Source: Gnetum montanum
Lineage: Eukaryota > Streptophyta > Gnetopsida > Gnetales > Gnetaceae
Reading direction: 5' to 3'
Assembly (NCBI GenBank): GCA_015680685.1
Contig: MNCI01034785.1
Span: 533,241 to 595,240, forward strand
DNA: 62,000 nucleotides
A program made the position numbers and the translations under genes. How positions within the stretch are numbered: the stretch's first letter is position 1; each line of letters begins with the position of its first letter. This document shows, piece by piece, positions 32,000 through 44,000 of the stretch. The notes under the pieces are model-generated. The model was not told the origin of the DNA. It saw nothing but the letters and a program-made list of their open reading frames with translations, and searched no databases.

Positions 32000-33250
32000 G
32001 ATGAAAAGTTATAGAATGGCTTGACTATTGAATATTTACAAGAATCCATTTCTGTGGATCAACTAGATGATAGATTTTAATGGTTTTGGACTTGTATGTG
32101 ACATGAACTATATAGGGTCCTTTCTATAAAGTTGGAAACTTAATTTTTTAAGTCACATGATTCAAGTTATAGTAAAGGATTTTATCTCCAACTTTAATAG
32201 AAAGTAATCTAATCCTAACATCATCTTGGAATTTCGAGTATTTCTTATGAATTTCATTACTCATTTAGGTCACTAATTGGTTTTCATATAATAGATTAAG
32301 ATTCATTAATCACTCCTAGGAAAAGTATATATATAAGTCAAGCACATAAGTAGTGATTAGGGTATTAATTTCTGTCTCAATTGATAGGTTAGGTAGTTTA
32401 TCATTAACAAGTTCATATGGAGAATACCCTATAAGAAGTTTTCAAGTTGATTGATATGCCCATAGAGCATCATTAAGTTTAGTGCTTCAATTCTTAATAT
32501 ACCTACTAACAATTATAATTATTATGCATTTATTTTCCCTATCAATAACTTCAACTTGACCATTTGCTTATGGGCGATATGGTGTAGTAAGTTTATTATT
32601 AATTCCAATACATTACATTAGTTTCTTAAATTTAGTGCCACTAAAGTGAATCCCATTATCTAATATTAGCATTCTAGATACTCCAAACCTATTCATCACA
32701 TGTTGCTAAAACAACATTGTAGTTTTTGTTATTATATAATTCTCAACAATAACTATCTCTGTCTATTTATTTTAGTAATTAATTGTCATAATTATATATT
32801 ACTTTTCATTTGACATCAATGTGATAGGCTCAATAAAATCAATTCCCCAGATGTTAAATGATTCTAATGATTGTATCCATTTATGATCCTCCATGTCTAA
32901 CTGTCAATCCTTCATCTTTCTAACATCTTTCACAAGATTATGCAAATTAATGTGCATCCATGAATATGATAGGATATAAGTAGCCTACCATAAGAATTTT
33001 TAGAGGTAATCTTCTTTCTACATAATGACCCCTACATGGTTATTCATGTACATCCTAAAAGACTCTTTGTTGATTCTCCTCCAAAACAAACCATCAAACT
33101 AGTTTGTCTACATGAATTAAAGATTTCTCTAAAATTCCATGAACTTTTTAACTTTATGGAATAACTCATCCTTTTATTTTTTATATCATTTATTAGTAAG
33201 TTTTCATGATGTCAAATAAGTCATATAATTACTAATCCATAAGTTTACTT
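32000..33250 (-). pseudogene. integrase of the Athila-like element
   Basis: The N-terminal zinc region (about 33060-32925) reads CRGHYVERRLPLKILMVGY and then DAHQFA-like residues and CERC, with His and CX2C present. The core has GIDFIEPIT near 32845-32825 (first Asp) and FGVSRMLILDNGIHFSGT near 32690-32645 (second Asp). Where the third catalytic Glu is expected (about 32560) the sequence reads QMVKLKLLIGKIN, with Lys. The C-terminal GPY/F-like motif is visible near 32180-32070 (VGDKILYYNLNHV, KGPYIVHVTYK). Stops are frequent. Confidence 0.75.
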
Positions 33251-33289
33251 CTAAATCTACAACCATTTTTGGACTCATCAAGAATTTTG

Positions 33290-33735
33290 CCTAATAAAGA
33301 TTCTTCATTATCTTGGGAATCTCATTATAGTCTTGATAAATAATTAGGTACTATTTTTTCAATTCATATTCTATCAATCATGGTAATGTCAAATTCTTGT
33401 AATATGACTGGTCATCTAATCACTCTTGGACTAACCACTAGTTTATTCATTAAAATTTTGATTGCACTATGGTTAGTATGAACATAGATCAAGTATATAA
33501 GCACATAATATCTTAATTTTTCAAGTGCATTTACCACAACTATAAGCTTATTTTCTATAGTAAAATAATTTAGTTATGCTTCAGTAATGTTTCATCTAGT
33601 GTAATGTATGAGCAGGGTATTTTTTTATCATCTAGCTAAGTCAACATTCCTGCTAGCAAATAGTTTAAAGAATCCATTATAATATGAAAAGACCTTGATC
33701 AATCCAAAAATCTTATGATTGGTGTCTCGACTAGC
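33290..33735 (-). pseudogene. RNase H of the Athila-like element
   Basis: The minus strand from about 33535 reads ALEKLRYYVLIYLIYVHTNH, then SAIKILMNK, VSPRVIR, stop, PVILQEFDITMIDRI and NYLSRL near 33300. The order (K-F/L-R-Y-Y, H-T-N/D-H, LLQEFD, D/N-x-LSRL) is the Athila RNase H signature. The acidic residue expected at H-T-D-H is Asn. Confidence 0.75.
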
Positions 33736-34620
33736 TTCTATATCAAGCTTTCAAATGCCTTTTCACATTTATCTAACCAATGGAATGGTACATCTTTCTT
33801 TGTTAATTCTACTAGAAGTTTTGCCATCTTTAAAATTTTTTTAATAGATCTTTTGTAATACCTCATGTGACAATGGAATAATCTAACATCTTTAACTGTT
33901 TGTGACCTCTTAGTAATGTCTTGGATGACTACTATCTTAGTAGCATCTACCCCTATCCCTTTTTGTGATACCCTATGCCCTAGAACTATGTTCTTATGGA
34001 TCATTAAATGGTTCTTTTCCCAGTTAAGCTTTAAAGGTTTTTCTACACACCTTTTTAATACTTGTTCTAAATGGTTCAAATTTTTCTTGAAATTAGGTCC
34101 ATGATTACAAAAATCATCCATGAATACCTCAACTCCATTACCAATATGTTTTTGAAAGATACTAAGTACAAGTCTTTAGAATAATTCTAGGGCATTGCAT
34201 AGGCCTAATGACATTTTCCTATACATAAATGCTGACCATGTGCTAGTGAACATAGTTTTCTCCTAATCCTTTGCTACAATATGAATTTGGTTATAGCCAT
34301 TGTATCCCATTAGAAATCTATAGTATTGATGCCCCACAATAGTATCTAAGATTTTATCAAAAAATGGAAAAGGAAAATGATCTTTCAACATTTTCATTCT
34401 CAATAATATGAACGCTATGTAGATCCTCTACTTGCCACCTTTTTTGGAACAATGACCAATGGGCTAACTCATTCGCTATCCACAATGGGGTAGATGAACC
34501 TTACCTTTAGTAGTTTTTCTAATTCCTATTTAATAATCTCTTTCAACTTTGGGTTTAGTCTTCACTCAGTTTGATGATGTGGTTTAATAGTTGGATCTAT
34601 TGAAATATAGTATTAATAGA
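33735..34620 (-). pseudogene. reverse transcriptase of the Athila-like element
   Basis: The minus strand starts near 34605 with PTIKPHHQ and LNPKLKEIIK, passes PIVDSE, VSPLVIVPKKGG and KDHFPFPFFDKILDTIVGHQ, and reaches GYNQIHIVAKD. The catalytic motif is intact: VFMDDF, with both Asp residues, just inside the open stretch 34121-33738. That stretch continues through LKLNWEKNHLMIHKNIVLGH and ends in the connection region. About 20-25 residues usually present after PKKGG seem deleted, and stops precede the motif. Confidence 0.85.
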
Positions 34621-35290
34621 TTCATGGATCTATATTTTTTTATGATAAGGAGGATATAGTAATATGACTTCACAATGTGAAACTAGGCATGCCAAACTTT
34701 AAATTATTGAACTAATAAGTACATTTCAAGGTAAACTAATTAAAGTATGTTTCAATCAAATCTGTGGATACTTTGCCATAAATAGAATAATCATGTTTTT
34801 GCTCATATTTTTGTAAGGAATAATATCAACTATTTTCTTTCCTTCATAAGATATAGAGACTTCTTGCTCTAGCATAGCTTAAAACAAGGATCTACAACTA
34901 ATTCAAAAGGGACCAACATCACACAATGAAGCTAAAGATCAAAGATAGATCATGTAGGAACAAGCAGCCTATCTATTTGAAATAATTATTTTATGAAAAC
35001 TTGCATCTCTAAATTCAACCAAAAAAATCAACAAAAGGATATGGAAGCAATGAGAGAACCATGCATATTTCACTTTTAAAACAACATAATGCAACAAACA
35101 CAACCACTTATCCAAAACAAAATAATAATCATGCTAATATAGAATATGCATATATTCATATCCCTCCTTTCATACCAAAGGATATCATGAACACAAATCC
35201 AAGAATTTTCTATCCTCTTAAACAAAAAATACCTCTTGAAGTCATTTTCTTGCTCATTTTGGAATATTTTGTTATTTTCAATGTTTCTTG
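34621..35290. other. AT-rich stretch upstream of Athila-like RT
   Basis: It may hold the eroded protease-RT linker of the Athila-like element on the minus strand, but I can assign no motif. The plus-strand open frame at 35061-35291 has no recognisable content. Confidence 0.25.
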
Positions 35291-36220
35291 ACTAAAGTCT
35301 ACAAAGATTCCCCCTACATTGGTGACCTCCAAGATGATGATGGATAATGAGGAATAGCCTCCCCCTACACATGTGTCGCTTATCTTGGGCTTTTAAGATC
35401 AATGTGTAAATGTTGTAAATCACCAAAATACTACAACTATAGGTTAACATTAAGATCAAATGTGGAGACTAATGTCTCTAATCAATAATATTCATAGATT
35501 TTTTCAAAAGCTTTTATTATCTCCTAAATGGAAAAAATATTCCAAAGGACATAAACTTAGAAGTAAATCATCACAAGAAGTTTAGATTGAACTAAAGAAA
35601 AAAATCAAACTAAAAATATTACAAGATAATGATCCAATGGAAATCAATATTACATATTTTCATATACCAAATGCATCAAGCTTAGGGTGAATATAAAGCA
35701 TACTCAAAATAATTATTCCAACACTTTTTTGATCTAGAAAAAACACAAACAATTTTGAACTTCTCAAATCATATTATTTTTAACTCACAAGTAAAGAGAT
35801 GGAAACTTACCTTGATGTACCTTGCTTGCCTATGAGAAGATAAGATATATGAAATTTGAGATGAGGTCCCCAATCATGAAGTACCTTCTCATCCATAGGT
35901 TTTCTTTCATTAGATCATGTATGTGATTTCTCTATTTGTTCATGTTTTTTATGATAAAACCCTTGATCACTTATTTCATTATTTTCATTTCTCCACTTCT
36001 CCTCATCTCCAGCTATTGTTACCTACATGATTTCCTTAATGAAGCCTTTTTGGAAAGACCTAGTGTTAATCTTGTTTTGTTCATCATGAGTATAGTTAAG
36101 AGTTTTCTCACTACCATAATTTTTACATATAAATAAAGTATTTTCCTTATTATCAAAATTATCAAACTTGACTATGCTTAAGCTTGAATTTTCATGTGTA
36201 ACTTCCTATAAATTATTTAG

Positions 36221-37512
36221 CTATTTTTCAAGAGTTTCCCCTTCTTGAACCTTATTGCAATACTTATTAAAAGAGGTTAGTTTCTGAATCTCAACTTTTA
36301 TGTCTAAGATATCTTCTTTCACTTTAGCATGGATAGCATCTAACTTAGAAATTAAAAATTTCTTTTCCTTCCTTATCAAATGATATAAAAGAAAATTTTC
36401 TTCTTTAAATTCACTATGTTGTTTGTTACACTTACCATCTTGTTCAGCCATATGTGAGGAATTTTCATTTGTAAATTCCATGTATATGAGATGTAAATCT
36501 TTGGAAGAATCACATGCTTCTTCTTCACTTTTCTCACCATCATCCCAACTTGTATAAAAGTTGTTCTTTTTTAATTCCTCATCATTGGATCTATTCTTTG
36601 GTTGTACATTGCTATCACTAGAACATCCAAAGACCATATGGCCTCTTCCTCCACAAACCCAACATTCTATAAAAGAAAAATCTAAGTTATAATTCAAAAA
36701 ATTTCTACCTCTTTCCCTACCTTTGAATAAATTGGGTCTCTACTAAGATTCTCCCTTATGTCTTCTTGTAAGCAATCATTGTAGATTCCTTGAGAGAAAG
36801 GCAATCTCATCTTCACTACCTTCATCATTCTCATTGGACTCCTTCTCCTTGGAGGTAGTCTTTAGTGAAATAGGTCTTTCTTGAATGGCTCCTTTGCTTA
36901 TGAGATTCATTTCATAAGCAATGAGAGTTCTTTGAAGCTCTTCAAATTTCAAAGTTGAGAAATTTTTGATTTCCTCCATAGTTTTGACCTTCAATCTGAA
37001 CTTCAATTGTAGAGTTCTGATTATTTTGATGATATTTCTTTCAAGCAAATATTTTCCTATTTCTCTGATAACTACAACAAGATCATTAGCTCTATAGAAA
37101 TAATCTTTTATTTTCTCACCTTCTCTCATTTTGAGTTTATCATATTTTCTTTGTAAAACTAACAATTTCAATTGCTTAAAAATATTTTTCCTTGATAATT
37201 AGCTTCTAAATTTTGTCAAATTTCTTTTGCCATTTTACATCCTGCTACTCTATGAAATTGAGATTTATTCAAAGCACAATATAAAAAAAATTCTTTTGAA
37301 TCAAACACAAACTAATCCTTTTCCTCTTGTGTCCATTTTTTACAAGGCTTAACAATGCTACTGGAGCTACCAATAAGTGAAGCGTAACCTTCAAGGATTA
37401 ACTCCCATACTTCAAACTTCATGGATTTGAATAACCCTTACATTCTAGCTTTCCAATAGGCGAAATTGAATCCATTGAACATGGGTGGTTTTATGTAGCA
37501 TATCCCCTCCAT
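36221..37512 (-). pseudogene. gag of second copia element
   Basis: The start at 37512 gives MEGICYIKPPMFNGFNFAYW, with the P-x-F-N/D-G-x-N-F-x-x-W pattern that opens many copia gags. It lies about 40 bases after the PBS. The capsid part (37171-36776) includes LKMREGEKIKDYFYRANDL and FSTLKFEELQRTLIAYE, the usual UBN2-type gag features. A complete zinc knuckle CWVCGGRGHMVFGC lies at 36664-36623. An acidic, Lys/Glu-rich, coiled-coil-like tail follows to 36221, as in Tork-like elements. It is broken into at least three frames. Confidence 0.8.
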
Positions 37513-37553
37513 TGTTCACTCTTGAATTTGATGACAAAAAAGAAGAGTAACAA

Positions 37554-37565
37554 GCTTCAATACCA
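37554..37565 (-). other. primer-binding site of second copia element
   Basis: The minus strand reads TGGTATTGAAGC, a decayed form of the initiator-Met tRNA complement TGGTATCAGAGC, two bases inside the LTR end. Confidence 0.65.
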
Positions 37566-37567
37566 CT

Positions 37568-38837
37568 TGTGGATCACTAAAATTAGAAGGGGGGGATGAA
37601 TAAGTTCCCCAAATTGAAATTCTTTGGATAAATTACACACACCAAATTTAACAGGGTTTTCCAACTTTGGTAGTCCACACTCAAAGGGTATATCACAAGC
37701 ACACCTCTAAATTTTGATGATCTCAAATGTGGTTTGAAGGGTATCACACCCCTATACAACCTCTAAGCCTTGCTCCAAAGTTATGTGACATTGCACCAAC
37801 CACTCAATCCTACAAGGTTTCATCAAGCTTAGAATGTGATTTTAGGCTTCAAAAACCTTTATAATCTTGCACTCCATTCTAGAGTATTGTTCCACAACAC
37901 CAACCACTCAATCATGCAAGATTTCGACAAGCTCAAGTAAAATTCCTTCCTGTAAGAAGCACATCTACCCCATAGGGTCCAAGGGAGAACAACAATTACA
38001 AAGGATGAATGCAACTTAGTTTGCTAATCCTTGCACTTTGAGGTATAGCACACTTATAAATGAATAAAAAATAATATAATGAGGAGCAAAAATGATTACA
38101 ATGATTGAAAAATGATTACACAATGATTATACAAGAGCTTGTACATTTTCCAATGAGAATGACGTCTTCTTATAGTCACCATGTTTTCAAATCCATCTTG
38201 GAACTTGTGGAAGGGCTAGCTAACAATCATGGAATATGTCTTCTTCATTCCTAAGACATATTTCTATATTTTCCTCCATTTTTGGAAGATGTATTTTTTT
38301 TGGGAAATACATCTTTGTTTGATGAAGATGTCTTTGCTCAATGAAAGACATCTACTATTTCTTGGAGACATCTTTGTTTGTGCATCTTTCAATTTTTTCA
38401 AGACATCTACTATTTCTTGGAAACATCCTTCTTCACCTTCATTTGCATCATGAATTGTTTATTCCTTATCCATAACCTTGTACTTCTGCATGCTAATGAT
38501 GATAACTTTTCTTGTGAGTTATTTGGTCCTTGTCCACATTCTTTGAATTCACTTCCTTTGAGCTCTTCTTTTGTGGATAAGACCTTGAGACCTTGTGTAT
38601 GACTTTGTTCTTTTATCTAAACTAGTACATTACTTGTCATCTCATCTTGGTCCTACAACCACACATGCAACCTTTGTCTCCATTTTACTTAACATTTTGA
38701 CACACCAAAAGGTCCACACATCAACTGTGCTATGTCATATCCTTCATATAATTATAGGGAATTCTCATTTATTCTCTTCCACATAAATTACTAGGAAGTG
38801 TAAAAGATGAGATCAACCACTTCTAGCAATTACAACA
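37568..38837 (-). repeat. 5' LTR of second copia element
   Basis: On the minus strand it runs from TGTTGTAATTGC (38837) to GTGATCCACA (37568), a TG...CA LTR of 1270 bp. Its end carries the C-rich ATTCATCCCCCCCTTCTAAT stretch common to many copia LTRs. A 55-bp direct duplication of agacatctactatttcttgg is at 38346 and 38401. The plus-strand open frames at 38229-38786 lie within the LTR and are not genes. Confidence 0.75.
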
Positions 38838-40244
38838 TCTTCCATTTATCCAAGTGAAAAAATAATAGATTCATCATCCGACTCTAATCAAATGTTAAAT
38901 TTTTTCAATAAAGATAAATTTCAAGCCTTGTACATGTCTTAGAAAATAAGACTGATCTTTAATCTTGAATCTAATATCCTTACATTTCTTGGTTTCTACT
39001 ATCTAAAGATAGATTAAATAGCTTCCTATATCTATTCATTTTTTAAGAAGTTCCCCTTCTTTTATCCAGTGGATTATAGTTTTTGTAAGCATGATATTCC
39101 TTAAATTCTTCTCTATTGATATCTAAAACATGGTACTTGCTTAAGGACTTTATGTAGCAGGAGCAAGGTTAGATGAAGTCCATGTTCCTTAAACATTTTC
39201 TAAACTTCTCCTAAAGAAATAATGTTTCTTTGCTTTTGGTTCACTACTGCTTGTGAAGTCCTCTTGTGTACTAACTACCCTAGTAGCACTCTTCTATTAA
39301 GATTGCATTAATAGTTCTTCCTACATAGCCAATGGTGTTACTAGTGGTAGAGGATTAATAACTTGGTGAAAGTATGTTGTAGCTAGTTAAGACATGTAAG
39401 ATTATGATTCTGCATGTGGAATTGTATGCCTATGGTATTGGACTATATAGTAGTGAGAGGAAGCATAGATAGGAGGACTATGAGGAGATATGAGACATTT
39501 CATGTACTATGCATAAGGATCTAGTTATTGATACAAATATTGTTGCCTTGGCAATGGCATCCCTCATGGCTATAGTTTCTACTACTATTGGTATTGTTCT
39601 TGTGGGTGAAAATAAGCACCACTAGGATAATATGATTATTGATAGATTTATCTATAATTACCTTGTACATAAGGTGATCTTCTAGGAGTTTTTTTGTGTG
39701 AAAAATTTCATATTAAATACATATGCCTTAGACTCTTGTAAATGGGTTATAATAAGACAACATCCCTTGAGATGTTCATATTAGCACACATTACATCAAT
39801 TTTCATCTTTAGAACTTGAATCTATGGCCTTCTCCACTACAACAATGTTTCTTTTTATCTTGTATGTTTTATGTTCATTACCATCTTGTATTCCTTGTTT
39901 TTATTTCTAGTGAATGCCTATTCAATTTTCTCTTCTACTATCTTAAGTGCTATTGCAAATGTTTCATCTACAGAGTTCCACATTTTTTTTACCTTTGCTA
40001 TAATGTCATTCATTGATTTATATTTAGGTAGACCTTTTTCTAAATCACATCTTTCCTAGCTTTCTCCTATTATGTCTCACAAATTCTCACATCTCTTTTT
40101 CTGAGAGAAGGATCTTTATAATATGCTTCAATTACCATGTATTTTTGTAGCTCTCCTTCTTCTTTCACCACTTGATCTAGTATCCATTGGATTCTATGAA
40201 CTATCATTTTTGACAATCTTTCTTAAGCATACATGCTAAGGGTC
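38838..40244 (-). pseudogene. weak coding remnant, unidentified
   Basis: On the minus strand near 40240-40080 a charged, helical-looking stretch reads VHRIQWILDQVVKEEGELQK and then YYKDPSLREKE. It continues in pieces to about 39850 with Lys/Glu-rich residues. From 39660 down to 38900 nothing is convincing. The position upstream of the Athila-like pol, beyond the copia fragment, would suit its gag region, but I cannot recognise a gag motif. Plus-strand frames at 39816-40059 are Phe/Leu-rich shadows. Confidence 0.3.
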
Positions 40245-41038
40245 TAGTAAGGATCTAGCTTCAATAATTCAAAATTAAAACCAAATCCTTTAAAAGAACA
40301 TACATTTGAAAATAAGAAAGAAATAGGTCTTTATTCTTACTAGAAAATGAAATAGAAATACAAATGCTTGAAACAAATGCCTAGGAAAAATATGTGCTTA
40401 AGATCTAATACCACACACTCTCTCATAAAATTATTATGAAGCCTTATAACAATGGATTCTCAAATGGAGCTCAACATCACTCTCTTCTCACCCCTCTACC
40501 TCTTTTCCAAATGAATGTCTAAAAGGTCCATTTATACTTTTTCCTTGTGATCTTGCCCCATCTTGACATTCAAAATTAAAATTTTGAGTCCATTAAAATC
40601 CATATAATAACATCCCATGGTTGGATAAGAAATCTTTGGGGTAAAGAGGACATACCACCCAAGAGAAACCAATTCATAGATGAAACATCTTGTAGGTGGT
40701 ATAGACATCTTAGATATAGGGGATATCTAACTTGTATGGTAGACACCTACACTTTAGACAAGATGTCTTATCTTGAAAGGATACATCTATCCTTGTAGGA
40801 AGAAAAATAAGGATATTCATTTTAAGGTCTGGAATGTCCAAACACATTTAAACAAGTTTCCATTAATCCTAGAACCTCCTTAACTTATTAAAATAACCCC
40901 AAAATATCTTGAGACATCCCAAAACACTCAAAAGCATGGAGATATACTACAAACAAACATGAAAAACTCATAACTAACAACAAACACATAAAAAATTTTA
41001 TTAAGGATGACACATGGGCTGGGTGATGTCCTCATTAT
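40245..41038 (-). repeat. 3' LTR of gypsy copy 3
   Basis: The minus strand follows the purine run AAGGATGGAAGAC (41051-41039). Blocks such as aggttctaggattaatgg and cttatttttcttcctacaag align with the copy 2 LTR (10170-10260). Motifs of the agatgtct type recur near 40690-40780. The outer end is approximate. Confidence 0.65.
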
Positions 41039-41077
41039 GTCTTCCATCCTTAAAATTAAAACTTATGTTCAAGTTGG

Positions 41078-41620
41078 TTATATGCTTAGGATAAATTTAA
41101 GCCCCCATAAAGCCAAGTCTTTCCCATGAACCCAAATTATATTTTTAGGTCCCTCAGCATTCCAATGCATTAAGTACTCATGCATCTTTTGCCTCCTTAT
41201 GCTTCTAGCTTCCCTTGCTTGTATCACAACTAGCTTTCTTGATGGGTTGGATAACTTTTTTTCTTCAAGTGCATCCTTGAGAATCTCAATACTATCCTCT
41301 AAGTTAGATATAATCACTTTTCTATGTAAATGTCTCAAATCTAAAACATTGAATACATATGAAAATGGAAAATTATTAAGAAGATCAAGCCCATAAGCAT
41401 TTTCATTTACTTTGATCCTAATCTAACATGGACCAATCTTCTTGAACTTGATCTTTGAGAAGTTTACATTCTTCAACCTCTCCTTGCCCAAAAGAAGCCA
41501 TAGGTAATTACCAACATTAAATATCAACTTCTTCTTTCCCAAGTTCTTGGTAGTAGTAACTTATTTTGTCTTGACTTAAATTTTATTTTTTACTACTTAT
41601 GTAATTCTTGAATTCTTTTC
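41078..41620 (-). pseudogene. integrase tail and chromodomain-like end, copy 3
   Basis: The open stretch 41338-41078 aligns with copies 1 and 2. It begins near a MRHLHRKVIISNLEDSIE segment and ends with HEYLMHWNAEGPKNIIWVHG, the chromodomain-like end. The pairs of aromatics and the W-V-H are conserved in all three copies. Confidence 0.65.
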
Positions 41621-42340
41621 ATAAAATATGAAGGTACAATCATTAAATTTCCTCCAATCATCTACCATCCTAGGAGCATAATCATATTTTTTCTTAAGTG
41701 AAATTTTCCCAATGCTATTATAACCAAACTCAATAACAAAATATTTTTCCATTATTAGAGTAATCCTCATAAAGAGCCCTTAAAATTTTGAGCTTTTATT
41801 TATTTACAACTTAAGTTTGATAATCAATTTGGGGATGATAAGCACTAGGAAGGAAAATTTTTTATCCGACAAATTCCACAATGACCTCCAAAAATGACTT
41901 GTAAATTTAGCATCTCTATCACTTATAATATTTAATGGGAGATAATGTAATATTACAACATTTTGGAAATACAAGCAAGTAACATGAGATGCATCATTGC
42001 TTCTCTTACAAGAAATAAAATGATCCATTTTCGTAAATATAACAACAATAACAAAAACAGAGTCATGATCAACTTGTATCTTGGGAATCCTAAAAATAAA
42101 ATTAATAGAGACACTTTCCCATGGAGCATTAGGAATTGGAAAAGATAAATAATGTCCAATAATACCTTTATCTCCCTTGAATATTTAACAAACACGACAC
42201 TCTCTAAAAAATTTATTTATATCATTACTCATACTTGATTAATAATAGCTCTTCCCCATAAGCTCATAGGTCTTTGTCTTACCCATGTATCCAACCATAT
42301 TATAATTATGCTTTTGATCCAAAATTCTTAACTAAAATCA
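41620..42340 (-). pseudogene. integrase of gypsy copy 3
   Basis: The minus strand reads YLSFPIPNAPWESVSINFIF near 42150-42095, where the usual first Asp (S-M-D-F) is Asn. It continues with MDHFISCKRSNDASHVTCLY at 42028 and NIISDRDAKFTSHFWRSLW near 41935-41880, keeping the second catalytic Asp. The zinc-binding end near 42190 retains Cys residues. Confidence 0.75.
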
Positions 42341-42559
42341 TACTTTGGCATACCTTCCTTACCTCTTGAAGAGGATGCACTTCTATAGATGATAGTCTCT
42401 CCACCTATTTACTCTACCAAGAATTGGAGCATTAAGGTCTTTATAAACCTTTCTAAAATTATCATCATGATTAAAAGGCCTTAAGTCCTATTTAAGCACA
42501 ATAATAATTCAAAATATGAATTCTTCAAAGATCATATGCCATTATATTCCTTTTCCTAC

Positions 42560-42910
42560 TTTCATGTTTTAGCACAAAGTGGAATTCTTTAAGCCACTCC
42601 ATTCATTTTATATGCTTAGCACTCAACTTCTTTTATGAATTAAAAAATTGCAATGCCTTGTGATCAGTTAATAAAAAAATTTACTTCCCAACATATAATG
42701 CCTCTAATGTTTTATGGCCTAAAGTATAGCATACAACTCTTTTTCATGTCTAGTATACTTTTGTTATGATTCATTCAATTTTTTAAAGATACATGAAATT
42801 GAAAATCTTCTTGGGATAGCACCCTCTCCAATTGCAAGTTTACTTGCATCCACCTCTACTTCAAAAATTTTGAAAATTTTTGGAATAGCCAATACTAGAT
42901 AATTGAAATT
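42560..42910 (-). pseudogene. RNase H of gypsy copy 3
   Basis: The minus strand near 42865-42700 reads VEVDASKLAIGEGAIPRRFS, then KKLNES, stop, then HEKELYAIL and AIKH...HYMLGSKFFY. The first acidic residue (V-D-A) is kept, unlike copy 2. Stops and frameshifts follow. Confidence 0.7.
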
Positions 42911-43189
42911 TTTCCTTTCAAAGCTTGGAATATTTATTTCTTCTCTTCATCCCATCAAAAAATTTGAATTCTTCTCAAAACAAGCAAGCATTGGCCATGC
43001 AATAGAACTGAAATTTCAATTAAACATTCTATAAAAACTAGCCAAATCAAGAAAATATCTTACCTTCCCCACATCATTAGATGAAGGCCACTCCTTAATT
43101 TCCTTGATCTTGCTTCCTCCAATTTGACTTGGTTTTTAAACAACATGACCTAAGTAGACAATTTTCTCCTTCATAAATGATATTTCTTA

Positions 43190-44000
43190 GCATTGATTAC
43201 CACTTTGGCCTTATGTAACTTTGAAAAAATCCATCTTAAGTGTTTCATTTGTTCCTCCTCGTTAGAACTATAGATAAGGATATCATAAGAGAAAATAATA
43301 TAGCATTTTCAATAAGATCCCTCAAAACTTCATGCATAAGTATCATGAATGTTGTTCAAGCATTGGTTAGTGCAAAAGACATGACTAACCATTCATAAAA
43401 ACCATTCAATATCTTAAAGGCTATTTTTCTTTCATCTCCTAGTATAATATGAATTTGATGATAGCCACTCTTTAAATTAATCTTGGAGAAAATTTTAGCA
43501 TTAGCAAGTATATCAAGAATGTCATCCATTCTAAGGATAGAAAACCTATACTTGATAGTAATCCTACTCATAGCTCTAGAATCTATGCACATTTTCATCT
43601 TATTCATATCTTTCTTTGGAATTAGTACATCTAGAATGACATAAAGAGAAATGGATTCCTTAATGAAGCCATAAAGATTAATTTCCTTGCTTTTGTAACT
43701 CCATCTGATTTGGAGTCATGTGGTAACCTCTCTCATTTGGGATGATTGCTCCAAGTATAAAATCAATTTAATGTTACATGGAGCTCATTAGAGGAAGTCC
43801 TTCCAATTATCCATTGAAACATTACTAAATTCCAATGCTCAAGGTTGCAATGTTGAAGAAAGTTCATTTGAAGGCTCCTCTTTACTTTTTGCAAGTGTTG
43901 ACATGATGAAAAAACTATGCCCAGCTTCTTCATATACATGTAGATATTATTGCTCACTTAGCAAGATCAATGTATCATTTATAAGGAAATTCTCCTTGTA
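43190..44000 (-). pseudogene. reverse transcriptase of gypsy copy 3
   Basis: The open piece 43607-43356 contains MCIDSRAMSRITIKYRFSIL, MDDILDILANAKIFSKI, NLKSGYHQIHI and YEWLVMSFALTNA. The catalytic motif at 43293-43282 reads FSYD, so the first aspartate is replaced by Tyr and the second kept. It continues with ILIYSSNEEE. Confidence 0.8.

Larger units (their letters stand above)
31936..34620 (-). mobile_element. Athila-like Ty3/gypsy pol segment
   Basis: On the minus strand RT, RNase H and integrase follow in that order from 34610 to about 32000. The motif wording (FMDDF, EKVLKRC-like, NWEKNHLM, IVLGHRVSQKGI) is that of the Athila branch of plant Ty3/gypsy, unlike the chromodomain-type copies 1-3. 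Gag and 5' LTR are not adjacent; the copia fragment at 35290-38837 and the weak coding stretch at 38838-40245 lie upstream. Confidence 0.8.
35290..38837 (-). mobile_element. second Ty1/copia element, 5' part only
   Basis: In the minus orientation there is an LTR (38837-37568), a primer-binding site (37565-37554), and gag with zinc knuckle (37512 to about 36221), followed by about 900 bases without recognisable pol. Two gtagggggag-like purine runs on the minus strand near 35370 and 35315 resemble polypurine tracts, so the 3' end may have been joined close to gag by an internal deletion. No second LTR was identified. Confidence 0.7.

Noticed and set aside
38229-38786. Three plus-strand open frames with hydrophobic residues
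   Set aside because: They are within the 1270-bp copia LTR and are antisense to it; Phe/Leu richness comes from T-rich sequence.
39816-40059. Two overlapping plus-strand frames that look like membrane proteins
   Set aside because: They are T-rich shadows opposite a charged minus-strand stretch; no signal peptide or conserved motif.
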